Positions 45,725 to 56,543 of a stretch of 64,000 bases of DNA are shown piece after piece (the first letter of the stretch is position 1; the number at the start of each line of letters is the position of its first letter). Source of the stretch: Opitutus sp. ER46. Lineage in GTDB: Bacteria > Verrucomicrobiota > Verrucomicrobiia > Opitutales > Opitutaceae. The notes beneath the pieces are model-generated. The model was given only the letters and a program-made list of their open reading frames with translations. It was not told where the DNA came from and searched no databases. The stretch is from assembly GCF_003054705.1 (NCBI RefSeq), contig NZ_QAYX01000020.1, forward strand, positions 124,001-188,000, read 5' to 3'. Both the position numbers and the translations under genes were made by a program.

Positions 45725-45893
45725 GTGTCCGAAGATCTCGACCAACGCTCCGCCAACGGTCGCCCCGATGCGGGGACATCCCCGACAGCGCCCGTGGTCT
45801 GGACGCCAATACGTGCGGGCAGATCCCCTTCCAAGGATCTCGAAGCGGCGGCGGCCGCGCCCCGGGGCGTAGGCCCGGGCGACCTCCGACCCA

Positions 45894-46748
45894 CTAGACG
45901 AAGAAGGGATTGAACCGACGCTCGTTCTCGACCGTCGTGAGCGGCCCGTGCCCGGGGGCGACAACGGTGTTGCCAAGGCACACCGTGAGCATGCGCTGCA
46001 GATTCGCCTGCAACTGGTCGCCGGAATAAAACGCACGTCCCACCGAGCCGGCAAAGATCAGGTCGCCGGAAATCAGGAGAGAGCCGCCGGACCGCGCCGC
46101 TGGTGCGCGGACCACATAGCAGTTGTGCGCCGCGGTGTGTCCCGGCGTCGAATACGCCGTCACTTCGAGCGCACCGAAAGCTCGGCGCTCTCCCTCCCCC
46201 ATTGGCCGGCCGCAGGGCGCCACCGCTCCGCCCGGCACGAGCGCGTGTTCCGGAGCGACGCCAAACCGCGCCACCACCTCACAGAGTCCGCCGGCATGCT
46301 CCGCCTCCACATGCGTCAGGAACACGGCGTCAACCTGGCGAATCGTTCCCGGCCAGACCGCATCGAGCGCGTCCATCCCCGCGCCCGTGTCGAAGAGCAG
46401 GGCGCGATTCGAACCGCATTCGCTCACCAAGTACGCGTTCGCCACGCCGATGCCGTGCGGCATGCGCAGCGGCCACACGCAGAACGGCAAGCCGCCGATT
46501 TCGGGTTGCGGATACTTGCCCAGCCCGAGGGCGCACAGCCCCACCTCGTTCAGCTTCAGCACGCCGGCGATGCGACGAAGCTCATCGCAGGTCAGCTCGG
46601 ACCGGTAATCGACCGCATCCAGGATTCGCGCCACCGCCACCCCCGTCGCCTCCGCCAATGCCTCCTCGGTGAGTCCGGCGCGACGCATGCCCTTTTCGAG
46701 CACGTCACCCAGCTCGTCTTCGAGCGGCAATGGAGAGGTCCGGATCAC
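45894..46748 (-). CDS. HTH-metallo-beta-lactamase fold fusion with atypical metal motif
   Basis: A protein of about 284 residues. The N-terminal 70 residues look like an XRE-style helix-turn-helix (GMRRAGLTEEALAEATGVAV, then SELTCDELRRIAGVLKL). A metallo-beta-lactamase-like domain follows: FDTGAGMDALDAV, LTHVEAEHAGGL, STPGHTAAHNC, SGDLIFAGSVGR and APGHGPLTTVENE. The normal HxHxDH is replaced by HVEAEH, so two of its four ligand residues differ. I place the start at the GTG at 46746-46748; a GTG at 46763 is possible. It diverges from pyrE, about 100 bases away. Substrate is unknown. Confidence 0.82.
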   Translation of the reverse strand: MIRTSPLPLEDELGDVLEKGMRRAGLTEEALAEATGVAVARILDAVDYRSELTCDELRRIAGVLKLNEVGLCALGLGKYPQPEIGGLPFCVWPLRMPHGIGVANAYLVSECGSNRALLFDTGAGMDALDAVWPGTIRQVDAVFLTHVEAEHAGGLCEVVARFGVAPEHALVPGGAVAPCGRPMGEGERRAFGALEVTAYSTPGHTAAHNCYVVRAPAARSGGSLLISGDLIFAGSVGRAFYSGDQLQANLQRMLTVCLGNTVVAPGHGPLTTVENERRFNPFFV

Positions 46749-46847
46749 GGCGGCGAGTATCACGCAGGCAAAGGGGGCGCACAAGGCGGGTTTGGCGCGC
46801 TCCCACTTTCCTTTTGTTTTTTCCGGGCCATTCCCCAGCTTCCCGGC

Positions 46848-47423
46848 ATGGACGCCAGCCAAAAGGAAATCCTCGATATCTTCACGCGTACCCGAGCCCT
46901 CCTCCAGGGACATTTCGTGCTCCGTTCGGGGCTGCACAGCGGTCACTACTTCCAGTGCGCGCAGGTGTGCCAGGACATGGCGGCCGTCGAACGCCTCGGC
47001 GAGCTGCTGGTCCAGAAAGTGCGCGGCCAGGGGCTGACGTTCCAGACCGTGCTCGCGCCCGCGATGGGCGGGCTGGTCATCGGCCAGGAGGTTGCCCGGC
47101 GGGCCAAGGCCCGCTACATCTTTGCCGAAAAAGAGAACAACGTTCTCGTGCTCCGGCGCGGCTTCACCCTCTCTCCCGGTGAGCCCGTGCTCGTCGTGGA
47201 GGACGTCGTGACGCGGGGCGGCCGCGTGATCGAGTGTCTCGACATCATCCGCCAGGCCGGGGGCACGCCGGTCGGCGTCGCGATGCTCGTCGACCGCAGC
47301 GCCGGCACCACCCGCTTCGCCGTCCCGGCCGTCTCGCTCCTGGAGCTGAGCTTCCCGACCTACGCGGCGGACGCCCTGCCGGCAGAGCTCGCTAAGCTCC
47401 CGGTACAGAAGCCCGGCAGTTGA
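46848..47423 (+). CDS. pyrE: Orotate phosphoribosyltransferase
   Basis: A 191-residue PRTase joining orotate to PRPP in pyrimidine synthesis; cytoplasmic. The PRPP-binding motif VLVVEDVVTRGGRVIE is intact, as are APAMGGLVIGQEVARR and the early LRSGLHSGHYFQCAQV segment. The ATG at 46848 gives normal length; the longer frame upstream has no similarity. prs, which makes its PRPP substrate, lies about 1.5 kb away. Confidence 0.94.
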   Translation: MDASQKEILDIFTRTRALLQGHFVLRSGLHSGHYFQCAQVCQDMAAVERLGELLVQKVRGQGLTFQTVLAPAMGGLVIGQEVARRAKARYIFAEKENNVLVLRRGFTLSPGEPVLVVEDVVTRGGRVIECLDIIRQAGGTPVGVAMLVDRSAGTTRFAVPAVSLLELSFPTYAADALPAELAKLPVQKPGS

Positions 47424-47473
47424 GATTCTCCCGCGCCACCCCGCCGCACGCCGCGACGGGGCCCGGCACCGGG

Positions 47474-48880
<1,407 letters not shown>

Positions 48881-48983
48881 GGGATTGCAGCGGCGAAGCG
48901 GTAACTGCGAACCGACGGCAACGCAACCGCCCTGGTGTCGGAGGGAAGGACGGCGCGCCCGCGCGGCGCGCCGCCGGCACCGG

Positions 48984-49931
48984 CTAGAAGCCTTTGACGC
49001 GAAACAGGCCGGTCACGCTCTCGTTGCTGTTGATGCGGAGGATCGCGTTGCCCAGGAGCTGGGCGATGCTGAGCACCCGCACGGGCAGGCCGTTGGTGTG
49101 GATCGGAGTCGAGTTCGTCGTGATCACTTCATCGATCAGCCCGCTCTTGAGCCGCTCGATCGCGACCTCGTTGAGAATGCAATGGCTCACCGCCGCCCGC
49201 ACGCTGCGGGCGCCACTGTCGCGCAGCAGCTTCGCCGCGGCCGTCAGCGTGCCGGCCGTCTCGGTGATGTCATCGACGAGCAGCACGTCGCAGTCCTGCA
49301 CCTCACCGACGATGTTGATCGCCTCCACGTTGGTGGCGCTCTTGCGCTTCTTGGCGACGAGACCGAGGCCGGCGCCGAGAACGTCGGCATACGCGGCCGC
49401 CATCTTCATGCCACCGACGTCCGGCGAACATACGACCAGCTTGTTCTTCGGCAGCGCGGAGAGGTACTCGAAGAACACCGGCGACGCGTACAGATGATCG
49501 ACCGGGATGTCGAAGAAGCCCTGGATCTGCTGCGAGTGCAGGTCCATCGTGAGGATGCGGTTCGCACCCGCGGCCACCAGCAGGTTGGCGACCAGCTTGG
49601 CCGTGATCGGCACGCGGGGCTGATCCTTGCGGTCCTGTCGCGCGTATCCGTAGAACGGCAACACGGCCGTGATGCGCTGGGCCGAGGCGCGCCGCGCCGC
49701 GTCGATCATGATCAGGAGTTCGACCAGGTTGTGATTCGTGGGCGGGCAGGTCGACTGGATGATGAAGACATCCGCCCCGCGGATGTTCTCGTTGATCTTC
49801 ACGAAGGACTCGCCGTCCGGGAAGGCGGTCACCGTGGCCTCACCGAGGGGCACGCCGATGGACCGGCAGATTTCCTCGGCCAGGGGCCGGTTGGAGTTTC
49901 CTGCGAAAATCTTAAGCCGCGAGTCGTTCAT
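48984..49931 (-). CDS. prs: Ribose-phosphate pyrophosphokinase
   Basis: A 315-residue PRPP synthetase. It has FAGNSNRPLAEEICRSIGV at the start, the FPDGE loop, the ATP loop with YARQDRKDQPR, and the PRPP-binding VLLVDDITETAGTL. The C-terminus (ILRINSNESVTGLFRVKGF) is the family ending. It feeds nucleotide, His and Trp synthesis. It follows lpxD by 30 bases on the same strand. Confidence 0.97.
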   Translation of the reverse strand: MNDSRLKIFAGNSNRPLAEEICRSIGVPLGEATVTAFPDGESFVKINENIRGADVFIIQSTCPPTNHNLVELLIMIDAARRASAQRITAVLPFYGYARQDRKDQPRVPITAKLVANLLVAAGANRILTMDLHSQQIQGFFDIPVDHLYASPVFFEYLSALPKNKLVVCSPDVGGMKMAAAYADVLGAGLGLVAKKRKSATNVEAINIVGEVQDCDVLLVDDITETAGTLTAAAKLLRDSGARSVRAAVSHCILNEVAIERLKSGLIDEVITTNSTPIHTNGLPVRVLSIAQLLGNAILRINSNESVTGLFRVKGF

Positions 49932-49961
49932 GGAGAAGGTGGGCGGATGTTGAGCCCGCGC

Positions 49962-51017
49962 TTAGCCGGAGGAAGACTTTTCTGCGTCACGGAGTTGCGC
50001 CGTTAGCGCATCTACACGTTTGAACAAGTCCGGCAAACGCCGCTGGAGCACCACCAGCCGCCGTTCCAACTGGTAGTTGATGGCAGGAGTGCCGTTCAGG
50101 AACGATCCCGCCTCGGTGTCGGCGGCGACCCCGCTTTGCGCCCCGACCTTCGTGCCTTTCGCGATTGTGATATGGCCGGCTACGCCGACCTGCCCGCCCA
50201 AGACCACGTAATCCTCGATGGTTACGCTGCCCGAAACGCCGACCTGCGCGCAAATCAGGCAATGCCGGCCAACGATCACGTTGTGGGCAATCTGCACCAA
50301 GTTATCGATTTTCGTGCCCGCCCCAATCACCGTGCGGCTGAAACGCGCGCGATCGACCGTCGTGTTGGCGCCCATCTCGACATCGTCCTCCACGACCACC
50401 TGGCCAACCTGCGGCACCTTGACGTGGCGGCCCTCGGCAAACTCGTAGCCGAATCCATCCGATCCGATGATGACGCCCGGCTGCAGGCGCACGCGCCGGC
50501 CCAGTACCGACTCGGCGGCGACCACCGTGCCCGGCATCAGCCAGGAGTCGTCACCAATGGTCGTGGCCCGGCCGACGAACACCTGGGCCTGGAGGTGCAC
50601 GCGCTCGCCAATCACGGCACCGGCCTCGATCACACACTGAGGTCCGACCGTCGCCGACGCCGCCACCCGGGCGGTCGGATCCACGCTGGCGGAGGGATGA
50701 ACTCCCGCCGTCGGGCGCGGCCAGAGCGATTGCTCAATGCGACTGCAGAGTTTCGAAAGCGCGGCGGACGGATTCTCGACCAGCAGGTACTGCTGGTCCG
50801 GTTGCGGCTCCCCGGCGAAGTCGAGCGGCAACAGCACGATCGAGGCTTTGCTGGCCGCGACCTCCACCTTGTATTTCGCGTTGCCGAGGAAAGAGAGATC
50901 ACCGGCACCGGCATCACTCAGGCCGGCGATTCCATGGATCACCGCCGCAGTGGACCCGCGCACGGTCTTGGGCTGGATGAGCGCCGCGATTTCCGCGGCG
51001 GTGAACGATACCTGCAT
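49962..51017 (-). CDS. lpxD: UDP-3-O-acylglucosamine N-acyltransferase
   Basis: A 351-residue lipid A enzyme that adds the N-linked acyl chain. The N-terminal uridine-binding domain is followed by a left-handed beta helix of hexapeptide repeats (about 100-300), and an end helix with a coiled coil. Expected motifs include [21 protein letters not shown] and the catalytic His in [20 protein letters not shown]. It confirms a lipopolysaccharide-containing outer membrane. The OmpH terminator separates it from the upstream gene, so it may have its own promoter. Confidence 0.95.
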   Translation of the reverse strand: MQVSFTAAEIAALIQPKTVRGSTAAVIHGIAGLSDAGAGDLSFLGNAKYKVEVAASKASIVLLPLDFAGEPQPDQQYLLVENPSAALSKLCSRIEQSLWPRPTAGVHPSASVDPTARVAASATVGPQCVIEAGAVIGERVHLQAQVFVGRATTIGDDSWLMPGTVVAAESVLGRRVRLQPGVIIGSDGFGYEFAEGRHVKVPQVGQVVVEDDVEMGANTTVDRARFSRTVIGAGTKIDNLVQIAHNVIVGRHCLICAQVGVSGSVTIEDYVVLGGQVGVAGHITIAKGTKVGAQSGVAADTEAGSFLNGTPAINYQLERRLVVLQRRLPDLFKRVDALTAQLRDAEKSSSG

Positions 51018-51104
51018 CCCGCGAACGTGGGTGGTTTGACCGGTCGGGGCAATGCAGCAAAAGCCCGGTGGTGAACTTGTCCGCCCCGGCGCTGGACGCG
51101 GGCA

Positions 51105-51133
51105 TAAAAAAGCCCCGCCAAGCAGGCGGGGCT
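51105..51133 (-). terminator. Intrinsic terminator after ompH
   Basis: A 9-bp stem (51111-51119 with 51125-51133) with a 5-base loop. The A run at 51105-51110 reads as T on the minus strand. It lies 26 bases past the OmpH stop and ends the bamA-ompH transcript before lpxD. Confidence 0.9.
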
Positions 51134-51158
51134 CAAAATCGAGACCGGAAACGCGTCC

Positions 51159-51863
51159 TTACTTCTTGGGCGCGATCGGAAGATTGATCGACGGACCGGA
51201 AGCCGGAGCCGCGGCCGGGGCCGCCGCCGGAGCCGGAGTCGCGGCGGGAGCTGCCGCAGGGGCCGCCGCCGGAGCCGGGGCCGCCGCCGGGCGTCCCTTT
51301 TCAATCTCCTTGGCCACCTCGTCCGTGATGTCGAAACCCGGATCAAGATAGAGCAGGTTGGAAATGCCGATCAGCGACGGACCCGCCTTGTCCACGAGGA
51401 CGGTGGCGCCCTTGCGCTTCGCGACGTCGGTCGCGGTCTTGGTGATCTCCTCGAGCATCACGCTACGGAAGGCCTGCAGGCGCTGCTGCAGCGACTGGCC
51501 GGTGCTCTGGATGAAGGAACGGATCTCGTTCTGCTTCGCCTGGATCTCCTCGAGCTTCTTCTGCGCGTCGTTCTGGGCCTTCGACTTCGCTTCCGCGGAA
51601 AGGGCCGCGTTCTGCGACTGGTCCTGGAGATTCTTGTACTCCTCAACGAGGGTGTTGCCCTCCTTGTTCATCTGCTCGACCACTTCATCAGCCTTCTGGC
51701 GATCGGCCTGGAGCTTGTCGTTCTGCTCCTTGGTCTTGTAGTGGTTGTCATAGAGCTTGGCCATGTCGACGGACAAGATCTTGACGGCAGGCTCGGCCCG
51801 CGCGGCGAGCGCAAACGCGCCAATCGCCAGGAGAGCAACGAGAGAATGGATAGATTTCTTCAT
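51159..51863 (-). CDS. OmpH/Skp-like periplasmic chaperone with Ala/Pro tail
   Basis: A 234-residue exported protein. A signal peptide (about 1-23) is followed by the Skp-type coiled-coil arms (about 45-145) and a compact beta body (MAKLYDNHYKTKEQNDKLQAD near the start; GATVLVDKAGPSLIG later). About 45 residues of Ala/Pro-rich low complexity are added at the C-terminus, ending SINLPIAPKK, beyond the normal Skp length of about 160. It delivers outer-membrane proteins to BamA, its neighbour. Confidence 0.88.
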   Translation of the reverse strand: MKKSIHSLVALLAIGAFALAARAEPAVKILSVDMAKLYDNHYKTKEQNDKLQADRQKADEVVEQMNKEGNTLVEEYKNLQDQSQNAALSAEAKSKAQNDAQKKLEEIQAKQNEIRSFIQSTGQSLQQRLQAFRSVMLEEITKTATDVAKRKGATVLVDKAGPSLIGISNLLYLDPGFDITDEVAKEIEKGRPAAAPAPAAAPAAAPAATPAPAAAPAAAPASGPSINLPIAPKK

Positions 51864-51904
51864 GGGTTGATGGACGGTAAAAAAGAGGCTGAAACGAATC
51901 AGAA

Positions 51905-54286
51905 CTAGAACCGGGTGCCAAAGGAAAAATTGAACTGGTTCCCGTCCTTATTGTATTTGTCCCCCGTCAGCGGAATGCCGAAGTCGAGGCGCAACGGGGC
52001 ACCCGCCACAAAGAGCCGCAATCCAATACCGAAGTTGTCGTTGTAGTTCGACGGCCGGAAATCGTACGCGTTCTTGTTCACGAAGCCGACGTCGTAAAAG
52101 ACGGCGAACCGGATGGGGCTCACGATATCGAGCGAGTATTCTGCGCTGAAGAAGCCATACGTCTTGCCGCCGACGGGCTCCTGGTACTCGTCCCGCGGGC
52201 TGACCTCGCGGAACTCGAAACCACGCAGCGTCTCGGGTCCGCCGAGATAGAACTTGTTGTAGTAGGCGACATCGTCGCTCTTGCCGAAGTCCTTGATCAC
52301 GCCGCCGCGGGCCAGGAGCGCGAGGACCTGGGTCTGCGTCTCGAAGACCGGGAAGAACTGCGACCCACGGAATTCAATGCTGTAGAAGTTGTTCATCGCG
52401 CTGCCACCGAGGGGGCCGCCCGCGTAGTTGAACGCGAGCTCCACGCGATTGCCGCTCGTCGTGTTGATGATCTTGTCGCGGGTATCGCGCTCGAGGGTCA
52501 GGCTGACCTTCGACAGGGCATTGTCACCGGCCAGCGACTGAATCACCGAGGAGGCGCTGGAGGACACGTCGTTGATGCCGACGATCTCGTAAGTGTAGCC
52601 GATCTGGCCGTTCCAGAGTTCAAACAAGTGCTTGCGAGCGTGGACCTCGAAGCCCGTTTCGATCTGGGTGTAGTAGGAGCTGTTGTACTCCGACGTCGTG
52701 CGGAAGACGCTGAAGCCGACGCCCAACTGCTTCTGCAGGAACCACGGCTCGTCAAACGACAGCACCACTTCGCTCGACAGCGAGCCGAGCTGCATGCGCA
52801 AACGGAATTTCTGGCCGGCGCCCTGGAAGAAGGAATGCCGGTTGAACAGGTCGAAGTTGGACTGGGAAACTTCCGCGAACAGCGTGGCGCGCTCCAGCGT
52901 GCTGAAGCCCGCGCCGAAGGTCAGGTTGCCCGTGCGCCCCTCCTTCACCGCCACGCGCATGTTGCGCCGGCCCGGAATGTTCGTCTCCTGCGGCGTGATG
53001 TTGGCGTCGTCGAAGAAGCGGGTGTTCTCGAGGCGCAGCTGGCTGATCTTCATCAGCACCGTGCTGAACACGTCACCGGGACCCATCACGAGCTCGCGCA
53101 GGATGACGATGCTCTTGGTTTTGTCGTTACCCTCGATGATGATCGACTCGACGTTGAACTTCTCGCTCTCGCGGATCGCGTATTCGATGTCGATGGCACC
53201 GGTCTCGATGTTCGGCTTGCGGCGCAGCTGGACGTTGGTGTCCAGATAGCCGTCCTTGCCGTAGAAGTCCGTCAGGCGCTCGGTGTCCTTGTCGAGGAGC
53301 GAGGGGGCGAAAACAGCGCCCTTCTTCTGGCGGACGACGCGGCCCAGCAAACGGGAATCGAACAGCCGGTTGCCCGAAAACGTGATGTCGCCAACCCGGT
53401 ACTGGCGGCCTTCCTCGATCGGAATCACCAGCACCAGCTTGCCGGATTTCGGGTAGTTGAACTGCACCTTCTCCGGCGGAATCTCGACGTCCAGGAATCC
53501 CTTCTCGCGGTAGAAATCGCGCAGCTTGTCCAGATCGTCCTCAAACTGGTCGTCCTTGAAACGGCCGGACCCGGTAAGCCACGAGAACATCCACCAGCGC
53601 TTGGTCTCCATCTCGCCCTTGAGGGCGCGGGCCTTCACGTGCCGGTTGCCGGTGAAACGCACATCCGCGATCTTCACGCGGGCGCCTTCGCGAATCTTGA
53701 AGACCACCGTGCCGAAGCCGCCCTGCCGGTCACGCTCGATCGTGTACGTCACCGACACCTGGTTGTAGCCGGATTTCTGGTAGTACTCGCGCAGCTTCTC
53801 GGAGTCCTCCTTTGCCTGGCGTTCATCGAGCGCCTGGTTGGCCCGGGTCTTGATCTCCTTCTCGAGCCGCGGCGCCTTGACCTTCTGGTTGCCCTCGAAA
53901 CGCACCGCGAGCACGCGAAACTTCGGGGTGACGTCGATGACGAGGTTTACGAGCCGCGGGCCCGCCTCCTCACGCTGCACGTTGATGAACTCGAAAAGAC
54001 CGGTGCGGTACAACGACCGGATGTCCCGGTCCAGCATCAGATCGTCGAACTCCCCCCCCTCCCGCACCTGCATGTTCGCGCGGATAACCTGCTCGTTGAC
54101 GTTGGCCGTGCCGACGAAACGGATGTTGATCTTGCCGACGCGAAACGTGGGGGTCTGGGACTCCGCCCGGGGGGCTTGGGCGTTGGTGGTCTGCGCTGAG
54201 ACCTTGCTTCCCCCCGCGATCAGCAAACAAACGGCAACGACAACAGATGTGACCCTGAGCCCAGGGTTACGGATGAAAGTTTTCAA
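51905..54286 (-). CDS. bamA: Outer-membrane assembly factor BamA
   Basis: A 793-residue Omp85 protein. A signal peptide (about 1-31) is followed by five POTRA domains (about 45-430), then the 16-strand barrel containing the lid-lock GLGVEL-like features and GGPETLRGFEFREVSPRDE (the VRGF/Y-type loop), ending FNFSFGTRF. It inserts beta-barrel proteins, including the TonB receptors found here. The start is a TTG at 54284-54286, which overlaps the end of dnaB by 20 bases; no ATG lies near, and the signal peptide begins right there. Confidence 0.95.
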   Translation of the reverse strand: MKTFIRNPGLRVTSVVVAVCLLIAGGSKVSAQTTNAQAPRAESQTPTFRVGKINIRFVGTANVNEQVIRANMQVREGGEFDDLMLDRDIRSLYRTGLFEFINVQREEAGPRLVNLVIDVTPKFRVLAVRFEGNQKVKAPRLEKEIKTRANQALDERQAKEDSEKLREYYQKSGYNQVSVTYTIERDRQGGFGTVVFKIREGARVKIADVRFTGNRHVKARALKGEMETKRWWMFSWLTGSGRFKDDQFEDDLDKLRDFYREKGFLDVEIPPEKVQFNYPKSGKLVLVIPIEEGRQYRVGDITFSGNRLFDSRLLGRVVRQKKGAVFAPSLLDKDTERLTDFYGKDGYLDTNVQLRRKPNIETGAIDIEYAIRESEKFNVESIIIEGNDKTKSIVILRELVMGPGDVFSTVLMKISQLRLENTRFFDDANITPQETNIPGRRNMRVAVKEGRTGNLTFGAGFSTLERATLFAEVSQSNFDLFNRHSFFQGAGQKFRLRMQLGSLSSEVVLSFDEPWFLQKQLGVGFSVFRTTSEYNSSYYTQIETGFEVHARKHLFELWNGQIGYTYEIVGINDVSSSASSVIQSLAGDNALSKVSLTLERDTRDKIINTTSGNRVELAFNYAGGPLGGSAMNNFYSIEFRGSQFFPVFETQTQVLALLARGGVIKDFGKSDDVAYYNKFYLGGPETLRGFEFREVSPRDEYQEPVGGKTYGFFSAEYSLDIVSPIRFAVFYDVGFVNKNAYDFRPSNYNDNFGIGLRLFVAGAPLRLDFGIPLTGDKYNKDGNQFNFSFGTRF

Positions 54287-55661
54287 AGCGGGTGATATCT
54301 CGGAGGAAAGTTAGCTTTAGTTCTCCTACCGGGCCGTTTCGTTGCTTGGCAACGATTAACTCGGCGGAGTCCGCGGCTACCTGGAATTTTTCGTCTGCGT
54401 CTTTGGGGCGAGCCAACATCAGGACGACGTCAGCGTCCTGCTCAATGGATCCGGATTCGCGCAAGTCGGCTAGCTTCGGCGTGCGGTTCTCTTTTTCCGA
54501 TGAGCGGTTGAGCTGGGATAATACAAGCACCGGCACGTCGAGTTCCTTCGCAAGTGACTTCAACCCGCGGGACGCCTCCGCCACCTGCTGTTCGCGCGGC
54601 ATCTTCGAGTCGGTCGGGCTCAGCAGCTGCAAGTAATCGACCATAATGAAGCCGAGCGGATTTCGCGCGTGCACCCGACGCGCCTTGGCCCGCAGCTGCA
54701 TGATCGAAAGCGCGCTCGAGTCATCGATGAAGATCGGCGCCTTGGAAAACTCGTCCGCCGCCTGCAGCAGGCGGTTCTGCTCCTCGCCGTTCTTCGACAG
54801 CAGGCCGTCGCGCAGCAGCTTCATGTTCACCCGCGCCCGCGAGCACAACATGCGCAGCGCCAGCTGCGACGCGCTCATTTCCAGCGAGAAGACCAGCACC
54901 CCGACCGGCGTGCCCTTGGGGGGCATGGCCGCCGCTTCCGCGAAGTTCAATGCCAGTGACGTCTTGCCCATCGAAGGACGGGCCGCGAGGATCACCATTT
55001 CCTGCCGCTGGAAACCCCACATCAGCGCGTCCAGGTCCTTGAAGCCGGACGACACCCCCGTGAGTTCGCCCTTCTTCATCATCATCTTGGTGATGACGTT
55101 CATCGCCTCGCGGGTGGGCTCCCGCATCTGCTTCGCGCTCTCGCTGACGCGATTCTGGGTGACGCTGAAGATCTTGGTCTCAACCTGGTCGACGAACTCG
55201 TCGATCCCGCCTGAGAACGCATAGCAGTCCTCCACCGCGTTCGTCGCCGACCGGATGATCTCCCGCAGCAGCGAGAGTTCGCGCACCTTCTCGATGAAGT
55301 ACGTCGCCTGCGCCGTCGTCGGAATCCGGCTGCTGACCTGCGTCAGGAATGCGAACCCGCCAATCTCGTCGAGCTGCCGGCTGGTGCGCAGTTCCTCCGC
55401 CAGCACCGACACATCGATCGGCTGCTGCCGGTTGTAGAGATCGAGCAGCTTCTCGAAGATGACGCCATGCTTTGGATCGTAGAACGACTCCGGCCGGATG
55501 CGCGCCTCCAGACAGCGCGACACCACGTCCGCACCGTCCAGGAGACAGCAGGAAAGCAGGTACTCCTCCGCCTCGAGGCTGTGCGGGAGCGAGCGACCAA
55601 GCGGAGCAGCCGGCGGACCGGCGACCCCGCGCGAGGGTGAGCTGGAGGTATCTTGGACCAT
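54267..55661 (-). CDS. dnaB: Replicative DNA helicase
   Basis: A 464-residue DnaB hexameric helicase. The N-terminal domain (about 20-120) is followed by a linker and a RecA-like motor with Walker A AARPSMGKTSLAL, Walker B FIMVDYLQLLSP, the arginine finger region, and QLNRSSEKENRTPKLADLRE. I chose the ATG at 55659-55661 (MVQDTSSSPSRG). An ATG 15 codons up is possible. It lies between rplI and bamA, which it overlaps at its 3' end. Confidence 0.96.
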   Translation of the reverse strand: MVQDTSSSPSRGVAGPPAAPLGRSLPHSLEAEEYLLSCCLLDGADVVSRCLEARIRPESFYDPKHGVIFEKLLDLYNRQQPIDVSVLAEELRTSRQLDEIGGFAFLTQVSSRIPTTAQATYFIEKVRELSLLREIIRSATNAVEDCYAFSGGIDEFVDQVETKIFSVTQNRVSESAKQMREPTREAMNVITKMMMKKGELTGVSSGFKDLDALMWGFQRQEMVILAARPSMGKTSLALNFAEAAAMPPKGTPVGVLVFSLEMSASQLALRMLCSRARVNMKLLRDGLLSKNGEEQNRLLQAADEFSKAPIFIDDSSALSIMQLRAKARRVHARNPLGFIMVDYLQLLSPTDSKMPREQQVAEASRGLKSLAKELDVPVLVLSQLNRSSEKENRTPKLADLRESGSIEQDADVVLMLARPKDADEKFQVAADSAELIVAKQRNGPVGELKLTFLRDITRFENFHP

Positions 55662-55815
55662 GCGCGAACGGGCGGTGATGGGAGCGGAGCGAGGAGGGAA
55701 AAGCAACCGGTACTTGCCCCGAAATAATTCACAGCCGATTCCGGCCGGTCAGAAGCCTCGCCGCGTTGATCACCCCGGCGCGCCCGCGCCCCATCCGCCT
55801 GCCGCGTGCGCCCAT

Positions 55816-55843
55816 AAAAAAGGCGCGGGCTTTGGCCCGCGCC
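55816..55843 (-). terminator. Intrinsic terminator after rplI
   Basis: A 9-bp GC stem (55822-55830 with 55835-55843) with loop TTTG. The A run at 55816-55821 is a T-tract on the minus strand. It lies 25 bases past the rplI stop, separating it from dnaB. Confidence 0.92.
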
Positions 55844-55867
55844 TGGTGACGACTGGCGTCGAAAGAC

Positions 55868-56404
55868 TTATTCCTTGCGCGGACGACGCTCGCTGCGCTT
55901 CTCGGTCTTCTCCCCCGCCGGCGCGGCTTCCTCGGCCACGGGCTCGATCGGGTTCTCGGACACGACGTCGAACGGCAGCTCGACGGTGATGTCGGCGTGC
56001 AGCTTGATCTTCACGTCGTGCTTGCCGAGCGTCTTGACCGGGTTGAAGAGGTGGATCTTGCGCTTGTCCAGCTCAATGCCGGAGGCGACGAGCTTGTCGT
56101 GGATGTCGTTCGCGGTGATCGCGCCGAACATCTTGCCACCCTCGCCCGTCTTCACGGCGAAGGCCAGGCTCGTCTTCTCGAGCTTCTTCGCCAGCTCCTG
56201 GGCGGCGGAGAGTTCGTTCTGCTCACGCTCGGCGCGCCGCTTCTTCAGCGACTCGACGTGCTTCTTGTTCGAAGCATTCAGCGTCACCGCGATCTTGCGC
56301 GGGAGCAGGTAATTGCGGGCGTAGCCGGCGCGGACTTTGACTTGGTCGCCTTCGCCGCCGAGACCTTCGACGGGTTTGACGAGGAGGACTTCTGTAGTGG
56401 CCAT
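55868..56404 (-). CDS. rplI: Large ribosomal subunit protein bL9
   Basis: A 178-residue ribosomal protein. The N-terminal rRNA-binding domain has GGEGDQVKVRAGYARNYLLP. The connecting helix is at about 45-75 and the C-terminal domain at about 80-150. A charged Glu/Lys/Arg tail of about 30 residues follows (GEKTEKRSERRPRKE). It lies 139 bases downstream of ssb; the usual rpsR (S18) between them is absent. Confidence 0.96.
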   Translation of the reverse strand: MATTEVLLVKPVEGLGGEGDQVKVRAGYARNYLLPRKIAVTLNASNKKHVESLKKRRAEREQNELSAAQELAKKLEKTSLAFAVKTGEGGKMFGAITANDIHDKLVASGIELDKRKIHLFNPVKTLGKHDVKIKLHADITVELPFDVVSENPIEPVAEEAAPAGEKTEKRSERRPRKE

Positions 56405-56543
56405 GGTTTTCTGCTTTCTCTGGTGCGCCGGAGCGCGGTGTTTTCGACCGCCGGAGGGAAGCGGCCGAGTTGCTCTGGGTTTCACGACGGCCCTCGCCGC
56501 CGACGACGCCGGGGACCGGCGCCGCTACGATGCTGACGAAGCC

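Noticed and set aside
45682-45893. An integration site or prophage edge beside tRNA-Pro
   Set aside because: No integrase gene and no repeat of the tRNA 3' end were found nearby; the tRNA is followed by an ordinary terminator.
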